From Deltaproteobacteria bacterium (lineage in GTDB: Bacteria > Myxococcota > UBA796 > SXON01), in NCBI GenBank assembly GCA_947483545.1, contig CANKNP010000196.1:1-9693 (forward strand): a stretch of 9,693 bases of DNA, written 5' to 3'. Numbering within the stretch: position 1 is the stretch's first letter; each line of letters starts with the position of its first letter. Below, piece after piece: positions 1 to 6,886 of the stretch. A program made the position numbers and the translations under genes. The notes under the pieces were generated by a model. It did no database searches, was not told where the DNA came from, and saw only the letters and a list, made by a program, of their open reading frames with translations.

Positions 1-552
1 CCGGAGTTGGACATCCGGTTGGAGACCGACGTCCGCAGCCAGGACCAGGACTACCGCGTCAGCTACCTCGTCAACGGTGCGTTCTCGGACTGGCGGACCA
101 CCACGACGTCGGACCCGTACCTCTCGCAGGCAGACATCAACGCGCTGCTGCTGTTCGGGGTCACGCGCGAGGAGTTGGAGCGCTACGGGGGGCTTGGTAC
201 CGCGCTCCTCGCTCAGACGAGCGACCTGCTCCTTGGGCAGACCGCGCTCTCGCGGACGAACTTCATCGTCGTGGACCGCTGGAATCTGGTGAGCGGCGTG
301 ACCGAGCGGGGAACGCCGACGTTGTCGTCGGATCTGCGCCTCGTCGCCCAAAAGGAAATCGCGGGCTTTGACGTGACCTTGGAGACGGAGCTGGGGCAGA
401 ATCTCGGCCGAGACTGGTACATCAGCATCGAGCGCCGCATCGCCCGAAAGCTCTACGGAGCGCTCTGGCTGGCGACCGAACAGGAGGGACGCACGCTCCC
501 GATTGGGGCTGCGTATGGGCTCGACCTCAAGGTCCGGGTGGAGGCCGATTGA
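1..552 (+). CDS. TamB-like (DUF490) translocation/assembly module protein, C-terminal part only
   Basis: The first codon of the window is already inside an open frame that ends with TGA at 550-552, so only the last 183 residues are visible. They match the C-terminal signature of the TamB/DUF490 family: an opening run of alternating beta residues (ELDIRLETDV), then SDPYLSQADINALLLFG at about residues 37-53, corresponding to the conserved S-x-P-x-L-s-x-x-d-i-x-x-L-l-f-G motif. A terminal beta segment ends in YGLDLKVRVEAD, the usual closing strand of the family. TamB proteins are anchored in the inner membrane and span the periplasm as a long beta-groove, passing hydrophobic substrates to an Omp85 partner or moving phospholipids. 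The next gene is an Omp85 protein whose TTG start overlaps this stop by 4 nt, which supports a TamA/TamB-like pair, here in the order tamB then omp85. The family call is confident; the exact substrate is not visible. Confidence 0.85.
   Translation, partial: PELDIRLETDVRSQDQDYRVSYLVNGAFSDWRTTTTSDPYLSQADINALLLFGVTREELERYGGLGTALLAQTSDLLLGQTALSRTNFIVVDRWNLVSGVTERGTPTLSSDLRLVAQKEIAGFDVTLETELGQNLGRDWYISIERRIARKLYGALWLATEQEGRTLPIGAAYGLDLKVRVEAD
540..544 (+). promoter_or_regulatory. Ribosome binding site for the omp85 gene
   Basis: GGAGG lies 4 nt before the TTG at 549, inside the last codons of the tamB-like gene. It supports the TTG as the true start, with the 4-nt TTGA overlap implying translational coupling. 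The spacing is slightly short. Confidence 0.6.
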
Positions 553-3500
553 TCGCGCTGGCGCTCCTTCTCTGCGCGCACGCCCTGGCCGAGCCCACCG
601 AGCCCGCAGGGATCTCTGCGACGCTCGATCCAGACGCGCTCTATCGGGCCGCGATGGAGGATTTGAACGCCGACATCGCGTCGGTGCCCACCCGGTACAC
701 GGGTCGGCTCATCGCGCTCCGGACGCTCTCGGCCGCGCGCGGTCGCCTATCGGATGAGAACTTGGAGCCGTTGCTGCGTGTTCGCCAGGACGGCATCTAC
801 AATCCACAGGATGTTCGGCAGGATCTCGCGATGCTCTACCGTGTCGGGCACATCGTTCAGGTCGAGGTGGAGGTCGAGGACTGGCCCGCCTTCGACGCCG
901 ATGGGAACGCGATCCGCGCGGTGCACGTCGATTACCGGATTTACCCCCCGGATGAGGTTCGGGGCCTGCGGGTCGTCGGAAACGCACATTTTTCCGCGCG
1001 TGAAATCCAGGCCGCGATCCGACTTCACAAAGGCGCAGCCTGGTTTCCGGAGGATGTGCCCAAGCTCGCCGCTGCCATCCACGATGCGTATCTGGCGCGT
1101 GGCTGGCCGGACGCCCAAGCGAGGATCCTCGCCTCGACCCCTCCCAACGCGGTGGAGGGGGACAATGGGATCGACGTGCGCATCGAGGTCGAAGAGGGGG
1201 AGGCGCGGCGGATCTCGTCGTTGAACTTGCATACGGATGGGGCGATCGCCCCGTGGCGGGCGCGGGTGATCCTGCTGCGGAATGGCGTGGTCCGCGGCCG
1301 ACCGTACACCGAGAAGCGAATTCAGGCCGCGCGGGAGGCGCTGCTCACCGCGGTTCGCCGCCGTGGGGCGCCGGCCCACGGACAGTATGAGGCGCGCGTG
1401 TCCATCGCGGTCGGCGAGGACGGTGGAGCGGCGGTCTTTGTGGACGGGCGACGTGCCTGGGCCATTGAGGCGCGGGAGGCCGGACTCACGCCGAAGACGG
1501 TCGCCGACGCGCTCGCGCTGGGAGAAGGTGCGCGCGTCACCCGCACGTTCGACGCCGACGCGACCGACACCCTCAATCAGGTCCTCCGGGCGGCGGGCCA
1601 TCTGGACACCGACGTGACGTTGGAGGCGGTCGTGGATCCCCAGACCGTGAACATCCGCGTGACCGGAAGCGCCGGTCCTCGTTCTCGCCTCGGGGAGATC
1701 GTATTTTCCGGGCCCGAAGGCGCGCTGGACGCGCCGGATGGCCCGCGGATCTGGACGCAGCGGTACCTTCGGGCCGCGTTCCTGGAGGCAGGCGAGGGAT
1801 TCAAACGCGGGCGACTGACCCCCCAAAGCGTGGACGACGCGCTCGATGCGATGCGCGAATTCTATCGCGCAGAGGGCTACCTCGGCGTGACGTTCACCCG
1901 CGACGCGCTCACGTCCCGGGTGGAGCAGCGACGCCGCGGCAAGGGGCGCCCGACCCTGCGGACGGTGCGCGACATTGCTGTCAACGTGCAACCCGGGAGC
2001 CGCGCCTGGCTCGCCCGCGTCTCGGTGGAGGGCAACGTCGGCGACGTGGACGTCGCGACGATGTACGCGGATCTCATCAACAACCCGGTGAACCCGAGCG
2101 CGATCGAGGCGCGTGCCCGTGCGCTGGTCGACGCCTATGGGGAGCGCGGCTACCTGACCGCAGACGCGACGACGGACCTCACGCTCACGCCCGACGGGAC
2201 CCGAGCGGATCTGCTGGTCACCGTCACGCCCGGGGCCGTGGTGTACCTGCGCGCGGTGCTGATTCGTGGGTATTCGCGGACCGAGCGGTTCGTCATCGAG
2301 CGGGAAATTCGGCTCAAGCCGGGGGATCCGATCACGCCCGACGCGATCGCCGAGATCCGCCGCCGGCTGTACGATCTGGCCGTTTTTGACCGGGTGAGCG
2401 TGGAGGCGGTCGGCGACGAGGACCGCGTGAAGGACATCCTGATCGACGTCTCGGAGCGGAAGAACCTGTACGCCGAGGCCGGCGGCGGATTGGCGACGGA
2501 CCAGGGCGTTCGGGTGTTCGCGAGAGCCGGTCATCGAAATCTTTTTGGGCTGGCCCATACGCTGACGCTGTACGGCCAGGCCGGTATCGGCTGGCTCGGC
2601 GACGGCTGGAGTTTTGATTTTACCGACCCGACTTTTCGCGCCACGGCCCACTACGAAGCTCCGCATGTTCCAGCCCGCGGGGAGTCGGTGACCGGCGATG
2701 TGCTCTTTGGCGCCGAGGAGCAGGCCCCCGACTGGCGTTTGGCACGCTCGGGGATCGCGGCTGGCTTCTCGTTGAAGGTCGGGCCTTTCAGCACGCTGCG
2801 TGCCGACTACCGGGTGCAGTGGCGCCGCCTGCTGGACGTGGATCCCGGCGTGCTTGTCGATGGGGATCCCTGGCTCTCGGCATTGGGTTTGACCGACGCC
2901 GAGGATCCTTCTCCGGACACGCCGAGCGATTTTCGTCGGCATTCCGGCTTCGATCTCTCGTTCCTGATGGACCTGCGGGATGACCCCTTCAACCCCACCC
3001 GCGGGGGCGTGGGGAGCACGGCGTGGGTGATCACCGACCCATTCTTGAGCTCCATCGTCTTCTTGCGTGCGGAGGGGAGTTGGACTCAGCTTGTGCCGCT
3101 CGGACGCCCGTCGTTGCTGCTGCGGATGCGGGGTGGGGCGGCATGGGTTCCGGACGGGGAGGCCGTGTTGCCCGTCGAGGATCGGTTCCAGGGGGGAGGG
3201 GGGGCGAGTTTTCGCGGATTTTCGCTCGCGACGCTTGGACCGGCCAACCTGGTCAGCAATGAGGACATTGCGTACCCCAACACGCTGGCGCCAATCCTCG
3301 ACTATGCAGAGCGAACCTCCACAGGTCGCTGGGTCTCGACGGGGGGCGACGCGCTCGCCGTGGGCACGATCGAGCTGGCCATCCCCCTCGACGTGTTCGG
3401 CCTGAAAGGCTGGGAGGCTACGCGTATCGCGCTGTTCTCGGATGCCGGAAATGTCTGGTGGGCCTCGTCGTTGGTCGAGACGACCTCGATGCAGCGCTCC

Positions 3501-3668
3501 GTCGCGGCCGGCGGCGATCCCCTGTTCCGGTACAGCGTCGGCGTGGGCCTGCGCCGCTCCACGCCCGTCGGCCCGGTGCAGCTCGACCTGGGTTTCAACC
3601 CCCACCGGATCGAGGTCCGAGGAGAGGACTGGGCGCAGGTGCACGTGAGCTTGGGGAACGTGTTCTGA
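549..3668 (+). CDS. Omp85/BamA-TamA family outer-membrane assembly protein with about seven POTRA-like repeats
   Basis: This 1039-residue outer-membrane beta-barrel protein should insert or translocate outer-membrane proteins. The TTG start is chosen because it yields an immediate signal peptide (IALALLLCAHALA, cleavage near residue 15) and has GGAGG upstream. By eye, residues about 52-636 split into seven POTRA-like units: 52-134, 137-217, 221-290, 294-372, 381-484, 487-563 and 565-636. The last two are the clearest, with VSVEGN and a helix ending in ERGYL, then VLIRGY and LYDLAVFDRV. Residues about 640-1039 form the D15 barrel: DDPFNPTRGG (811-820), the lid-loop signature GGGASFRGF (883-891), FSDAGNVW (963-970), TPVGPVQLDLGF (1005-1016) and a C-terminal Phe. 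E. coli BamA has five POTRAs and about 810 residues; TamA has three and about 577. The tamB-like gene just upstream favours a TamA-like role, but the length is BamA-like or larger, so no symbol is given. The central POTRA boundaries are uncertain. Confidence 0.95.
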   Translation: MIALALLLCAHALAEPTEPAGISATLDPDALYRAAMEDLNADIASVPTRYTGRLIALRTLSAARGRLSDENLEPLLRVRQDGIYNPQDVRQDLAMLYRVGHIVQVEVEVEDWPAFDADGNAIRAVHVDYRIYPPDEVRGLRVVGNAHFSAREIQAAIRLHKGAAWFPEDVPKLAAAIHDAYLARGWPDAQARILASTPPNAVEGDNGIDVRIEVEEGEARRISSLNLHTDGAIAPWRARVILLRNGVVRGRPYTEKRIQAAREALLTAVRRRGAPAHGQYEARVSIAVGEDGGAAVFVDGRRAWAIEAREAGLTPKTVADALALGEGARVTRTFDADATDTLNQVLRAAGHLDTDVTLEAVVDPQTVNIRVTGSAGPRSRLGEIVFSGPEGALDAPDGPRIWTQRYLRAAFLEAGEGFKRGRLTPQSVDDALDAMREFYRAEGYLGVTFTRDALTSRVEQRRRGKGRPTLRTVRDIAVNVQPGSRAWLARVSVEGNVGDVDVATMYADLINNPVNPSAIEARARALVDAYGERGYLTADATTDLTLTPDGTRADLLVTVTPGAVVYLRAVLIRGYSRTERFVIEREIRLKPGDPITPDAIAEIRRRLYDLAVFDRVSVEAVGDEDRVKDILIDVSERKNLYAEAGGGLATDQGVRVFARAGHRNLFGLAHTLTLYGQAGIGWLGDGWSFDFTDPTFRATAHYEAPHVPARGESVTGDVLFGAEEQAPDWRLARSGIAAGFSLKVGPFSTLRADYRVQWRRLLDVDPGVLVDGDPWLSALGLTDAEDPSPDTPSDFRRHSGFDLSFLMDLRDDPFNPTRGGVGSTAWVITDPFLSSIVFLRAEGSWTQLVPLGRPSLLLRMRGGAAWVPDGEAVLPVEDRFQGGGGASFRGFSLATLGPANLVSNEDIAYPNTLAPILDYAERTSTGRWVSTGGDALAVGTIELAIPLDVFGLKGWEATRIALFSDAGNVWWASSLVETTSMQRSVAAGGDPLFRYSVGVGLRRSTPVGPVQLDLGFNPHRIEVRGEDWAQVHVSLGNVF

Positions 3669-3728
3669 CAGGGTGACAACTGTCACTGACAACCGTCACT
3701 GACAACCGTCAGGGCTGACACCTCTCAG
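3666..3728 (+). repeat. Array of 13-bp palindromic repeats (TGACAACYGTCAS), candidate activator-binding sites
   Basis: Three head-to-tail 13-bp units are nearly identical: TGACAACTGTCAC (3674-3686), TGACAACCGTCAC (3687-3699) and TGACAACCGTCAG (3700-3712). A degenerate fourth, TGACACCTCTCAG (3716-3728), follows after a 3-nt gap, and a half unit, TGACAGGG (3666-3673), precedes and includes the omp85 stop codon. Each full unit is itself an inverted repeat (TGAC-N4-GTCA); the first extends to GTGACA/TGTCAC around AC. Relative to the predicted sigma-54 start at about 3774, the unit centres fall near -94, -81, -68 and -52. Enhancer-binding proteins of sigma-54 promoters commonly bind repeated palindromes upstream, so an upstream activating sequence is the favoured reading. 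The regulator is unknown. Short RNA hairpins are also possible (5-bp stem, 4-nt loop), but there is no T-tract to make a terminator. Confidence 0.8.
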
Positions 3729-3735
3729 AAAACAC

Positions 3736-3746
3736 CGGTTGAACCG
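3736..3746. repeat. Perfect 11-bp inverted repeat next to the -24 box
   Basis: CGGTT-G-AACCG is a perfect 5-bp palindrome with a 1-nt centre, ending 2 nt before the TGGCACG of the sigma-54 promoter. It could be an additional protein-binding site. An arm this short can also arise by chance. Confidence 0.35.
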
Positions 3747-3747
3747 T

Positions 3748-3763
3748 TGGCACGCCCCTTGCG
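3748..3763 (+). promoter_or_regulatory. Sigma-54 (RpoN) -24/-12 promoter
   Basis: TGGCACG-CCCC-TTGC, followed by G, matches the sigma-54 consensus TGGCACG-N4-TTGCW at every position except the last, weakly conserved one. The GG (3749-3750) and GC (3761-3762) elements have the required 10-bp spacing. Transcription should start about 12 nt beyond the GC, near 3774, giving a leader of about 15 nt with its own Shine-Dalgarno before the ATG at 3789. The location in a short intergenic region, the correct strand and the upstream repeats all support function. Transcription from such a promoter needs an ATP-dependent enhancer-binding protein, which is not encoded in this window. Confidence 0.85.
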
Positions 3764-3776
3764 GAAGGGTCAACAC

Positions 3777-3780
3777 GGAG
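3777..3780 (+). promoter_or_regulatory. Ribosome binding site that fixes the ATG start at 3789
   Basis: GGAG sits 8 nt before the ATG at 3789. An in-frame TTG at 3747 would lengthen the protein by 14 residues, but it lies on the -24 box, upstream of the predicted transcript start. The ATG is therefore preferred. Confidence 0.7.
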
Positions 3781-3788
3781 CAACCACC

Positions 3789-5441
3789 ATGACCCCTGAC
3801 CAGTCCCAGACCGCGGCCCTCACGCCCCAGACCACCCCGAGCACGAGCGCGCCCTCGCCCGTCGTCACGCAGCCGCAGGGCAACCAGGCGGCGTTGGAGG
3901 ACGCGGGCCTCGCGCGGACGACCGACGCGCACGACAGCGCGCTGGACTACACGCTACTCCTGGGTCGGGGACTTGTGGACTTTGAAAATACCCTTGTGGA
4001 CTGCCTCGCGGACCCGACGCGCGCGGACCACGAACGGTGGCTTCAAGGCGTGACATTGGCCCAGGTCGCCGAAGAGGCCCCGGCGATGTTGGACATCGCG
4101 CGGGACATGATCTGGCCGGTGGGGCGAAAGGTGGAGGTCGCCGGGGTGGGGAAGTGCATTGTGGAGATCGGTGGCGAGCTTGAGGGTTCGATGACCGCCG
4201 AGCGATCCGCGGAGGGCCTCGCGGTGGGGATCACCGGAGAGGTCAACGCGACGGGTGGGCTCAGCATCCCCGAGATGGAATGGATGCAGGACTTCATGCC
4301 GACCCTGCCGGCGAGCTTCGGGATGGATGCCGTGCTCGACCTGGAGTTCGGGGCAGAGTTGAGCGGCGGGTTCCGAGCGACCGCCGGGTGGCAACTGCCG
4401 GACGACGCGCTCGACGATCCCGACTACGACCTCAGCCTGGCGCCCGGGCTCGAAGTGCTTGTCCCCGCGATGGAGACGCTCGTGACGTCGCTTGCGGCGC
4501 CCACCACGTGGACGGTCGATCACGCCGTGGAGGGTTCGGGGGAGGCTGGTATTGCGGCGGGAATGGGCGCGAGCGCGGAGGGCGCTGCGGGTGGAGGTGC
4601 GGGGTACGGATCGGACGGGACGAACCTGTACAGTCACGCCACCATTGAAGGAGGTGTCGCCACGGGCCTGGACTTTGGCTTGCTCCAGTTGCTCGCCGGC
4701 CCCGGACTCGAGGATGCGGCCGCGAAGTTTGGGGGACGGGTGGGCATTCGCGCCGAGATCCCCATCGCGACCGAGACGGATCCGAGCACGGCGCGGTTCT
4801 TTTTCTCTTGGGGCACCGCCACAGAGGGCGGTTCCGACAACTCCTGGGTGGAGGCCGGCGCCTTGGCGGATGCTTCGGCGCTGCTCTGGAGCATTTTGGG
4901 CGACGGAGGTGATGCGGGCCAGCTTCGCCTCGAAGATCTGCCCGATCGCGTGTTGGTCCGCGCGGTGGAGCACGAGGTCCAGTCGCCGGAGGTGAAGGCC
5001 GCACTGCTCTCGCAGGCAGAGACCGAGGATGTCAACGACGACGTGTTCATCGGGGTGGATGTGCAGACGGACGCCATTGCCAAGGGCACGATCCGGGTCG
5101 GTCGGCCTGCCATCTGGACCGCGCTGGGGGCGTCGGAGACGCTGGATGCGGCTGGCGAATCTGCGGAGGATGCCGTGCTCGACGCCGAGCGGCAGATCTC
5201 GGCCTATTTCCTGGGGGAGCGCTACGAGTGGGCCGGGGCTGCGCAGTTGGAAGAGAACCTCGACGCTGCGTTGCTGAGCTGCGACATCAGCGAGTGTCGG
5301 GTTGAGGTCACCCGCGAGAGCGACATCGGCGGGGAGGCCAGGCTCGCGTCCGGGCTCGAGGCGGAGCTCTCCGTCAGCTCCAAGGTGACCACCGTGCTCA
5401 ACCTGCCACCCACCGACCTCCGCGCATACATCACCGCCTGA
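3789..5441 (+). CDS. Uncharacterised 550-residue protein under predicted sigma-54 control
   Basis: I do not recognise this protein. From the ATG it has no signal peptide or clear membrane helix. Residues 1-30 are a disordered Ser/Thr/Pro/Gln-rich leader with almost no charge. GNQAALEDAGL (31-41) and a helical stretch (about 45-110) follow. Residues about 115-345 are Gly/Ala-rich and look like repeated beta-strands (for example ELEGSMTAERSAEGLAVGIT, 130-149; GEAGIAAGMGASAEGAAGG, 251-269; STARFFFSWGTATEGG, 333-348). A helical segment (about 380-412), another strand region and a final beta segment containing a CDISEC pair (C498, C503) complete it. The composition is acidic. The polar leader followed by a GNQA-type motif resembles N-termini I associate with cargo of extracellular contractile injection systems and related surface proteins of myxobacteria-like bacteria; this is a weak inference. 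It follows the sigma-54 promoter directly and ends 35 bp before the sulfatase-like gene, so the two may be co-transcribed. Confidence 0.85.
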   Translation: MTPDQSQTAALTPQTTPSTSAPSPVVTQPQGNQAALEDAGLARTTDAHDSALDYTLLLGRGLVDFENTLVDCLADPTRADHERWLQGVTLAQVAEEAPAMLDIARDMIWPVGRKVEVAGVGKCIVEIGGELEGSMTAERSAEGLAVGITGEVNATGGLSIPEMEWMQDFMPTLPASFGMDAVLDLEFGAELSGGFRATAGWQLPDDALDDPDYDLSLAPGLEVLVPAMETLVTSLAAPTTWTVDHAVEGSGEAGIAAGMGASAEGAAGGGAGYGSDGTNLYSHATIEGGVATGLDFGLLQLLAGPGLEDAAAKFGGRVGIRAEIPIATETDPSTARFFFSWGTATEGGSDNSWVEAGALADASALLWSILGDGGDAGQLRLEDLPDRVLVRAVEHEVQSPEVKAALLSQAETEDVNDDVFIGVDVQTDAIAKGTIRVGRPAIWTALGASETLDAAGESAEDAVLDAERQISAYFLGERYEWAGAAQLEENLDAALLSCDISECRVEVTRESDIGGEARLASGLEAELSVSSKVTTVLNLPPTDLRAYITA

Positions 5442-5456
5442 CGGCGCGGCCCGCCA

Positions 5457-5485
5457 TTGACGCCACGCCCAAAAGCGTGCAAACT
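5457..5485 (+). promoter_or_regulatory. Weak candidate sigma-70-type promoter before the sulfatase-like gene
   Basis: TTGACG (5457-5462) and CAAACT (5480-5485) are separated by 17 bp. The -35 is good (5/6 to TTGACA) but the -10 matches TATAAT at only 3 of 6 positions. If real, transcription would start near 5492, at an in-frame GTG, giving a leaderless message. Read-through from the gene upstream is an equally good explanation. Confidence 0.25.
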
Positions 5486-6886
5486 CCACCGGTGGTCTTT
5501 CGGCGCTCCCTGCTTGTGTTTTTAGCGATTTCGGGCGTCCTGTCCGCGGGGTGGGGCGTCTACGGACAGGGCCGACGCGCCCTCCAAGCGGCGGAGAGGG
5601 CTAGGGCGGCGAGCGCGCCCAAGCCCGATATCCTTGTCATCACCCTCTGCTCGATCCGCGCCGATCACGTCCACTCCTGGGGGTACGGCCCCGCGACGAC
5701 GCCGAACTTGGATCGACTGGCTGCGTCCTCCACCCGGTTTGTGAACGCATGGTCCGCGGCCCCCTACACCAGCTCGTCTCACGCCTCGTTGCTCACCGGG
5801 CTGCGGCCTGAGCGGCACGGGGTCATGGACTTCGGGGATGCGCTGGCCCCGGACATCCCCAGTCTGCCCGAGGTGCTTGGCTGGTATGGGTACCGCACCA
5901 GCGCGTTCATGATCGCCAGCGGCCCGATGACGTTTGGGAACGGGGATGGTTTGTCACGTGGATTTGCAAACTTCGAGTCGGGTTTCGCCAGCACCACCCA
6001 GATGGCCGAGCGCATCGCCACGTGGTGGCGTGCAGCCCCCCATCCGGTGTTTTCGGTGGTCCACCTTCGCGACGCGCACCAGCCGTATGCGAGCGCGCCC
6101 GAGGCGACGGACCCGAGGATCGTGGACTGGCAGGCGAACGCCTTTCAAGCGGGCCCCCAGGGCGTGCAGATCACGATGACTTTGGCGAACGCGCTCGGCG
6201 CGGATGCCGTTCTGCGAAGCCAGTTGAGCGGCGTCTACGACCGGGGGGTGCATCGGGCAGACGAGGCCGTCGGGGAGGTGCTGGGCGCGCTGGGAGCGGA
6301 CGCGGACGAGGCGCTCGTCGTGGTCACAGGCGACCACGGGGAGGCGCTTGGAGAGGGCGGCCACTTGGGGCACAAGCGGTACCTGGACGAAGGCGTGCTG
6401 CACGTGCCGCTGCTCGTGCGCTACCCGGGTCAGGCGACAGCGACGGCCGTGACAACCGAGGTGGGCCTCGTGGACCTGTTGCCGACCATCCTCGAGCTCG
6501 CGCATGTGCCGCTCCCGGCGGGGTTGGACGGGCGAAGCCTGGTTGGTATCGAGTCGGCGCCAGGGTGGACCTCCACGGGGACGGATGGCCGCGTGCGCCC
6601 CGTGATCGCCCAGCTCGTGGGGGCGTCGGGGCCGGTCTCGAGCGTGGAGAGCGTGGTGCTGACCTCCCGGTTTCGGTTGGAGGCGCCGGAGGGGCGCGCG
6701 GTGCTGTACCGCAGGGTGAGCCGAAGCCCGCAGGCGTTCGACGCTTGGGAGCGCATCGAGGATGAGCCGGTGCGTGCGGCGCTGCTCTCCTGGTTCCTCG
6801 GGCTCTCAGCCGCCGCGACCCGGGGCGAGACCCCTGAGCTGGCGCCGGGCGTTGTCGAGGAGCTCCGGAAGAACGGCTACTGGTAG
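5477..6886 (+). CDS. Membrane-anchored sulfatase/phosphoglycerol-transferase-fold protein with altered metal site
   Basis: This is a 469-residue member of the alkaline-phosphatase superfamily (sulfatase family). Residues 9-10 (RR) and a hydrophobic stretch at 11-30 make a signal anchor that places the enzyme in the periplasm. Family landmarks appear in order: ILVITLCSIRADH (52-64), TTPNLDRLA (74-82), YTSSSHASLLTG (97-108), HLRDAHQPY (196-204), TGDHGEALGEGGHLGH (284-299), VPLLVRYPG (310-318) and the C-terminal ELRKNGYW. D286 and H287 are metal-ligand candidates. The position normally occupied by Asp in the xDTLRAD motif is Cys58. The nucleophile position is Thr98 within TSSSH, not the Cys/Ser of CxPSR that becomes formylglycine. 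A Thr nucleophile is seen in LtaS-type phosphoglycerol transferases, so esterase, transferase and degenerate roles all remain open. GTG at 5477 has no clear Shine-Dalgarno; GTG at 5492 is an alternative. It lies 35 bp after the unknown gene and overlaps the convergent gene by 10 bp. Confidence 0.9.
   Translation: MQTPPVVFRRSLLVFLAISGVLSAGWGVYGQGRRALQAAERARAASAPKPDILVITLCSIRADHVHSWGYGPATTPNLDRLAASSTRFVNAWSAAPYTSSSHASLLTGLRPERHGVMDFGDALAPDIPSLPEVLGWYGYRTSAFMIASGPMTFGNGDGLSRGFANFESGFASTTQMAERIATWWRAAPHPVFSVVHLRDAHQPYASAPEATDPRIVDWQANAFQAGPQGVQITMTLANALGADAVLRSQLSGVYDRGVHRADEAVGEVLGALGADADEALVVVTGDHGEALGEGGHLGHKRYLDEGVLHVPLLVRYPGQATATAVTTEVGLVDLLPTILELAHVPLPAGLDGRSLVGIESAPGWTSTGTDGRVRPVIAQLVGASGPVSSVESVVLTSRFRLEAPEGRAVLYRRVSRSPQAFDAWERIEDEPVRAALLSWFLGLSAAATRGETPELAPGVVEELRKNGYW

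Noticed and set aside
747..3692. A 981-codon open frame on the minus strand opposite the omp85 gene
   Set aside because: It is rich in Arg, Pro, His and Gly with no domain pattern, and mirrors the codon structure of a certain gene. Long antisense frames are common in very GC-rich DNA.
3673..3728. Repeat array as an intrinsic terminator of the omp85 gene
   Set aside because: The possible hairpins have only 5-bp stems and none is followed by a T-tract.
3666..3728. Repeat array as a CRISPR array or replication iterons
   Set aside because: The units are 13 bp with no unique spacers, and there is no cas, replication initiator or AT-rich origin nearby. Position before a sigma-54 promoter is better explained by regulation.
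3747..3788. In-frame TTG at 3747 as the start of the unknown gene
   Set aside because: It coincides with the -24 box and lies upstream of the predicted transcript start. The ATG at 3789 has GGAG at good spacing.
3954..5489. A 511-codon open frame on the minus strand opposite the unknown gene
   Set aside because: The composition is low-information (Arg/Pro/His/Gly). The plus-strand frame has a promoter, ribosome site and plausible protein structure, so the antisense frame is a shadow.
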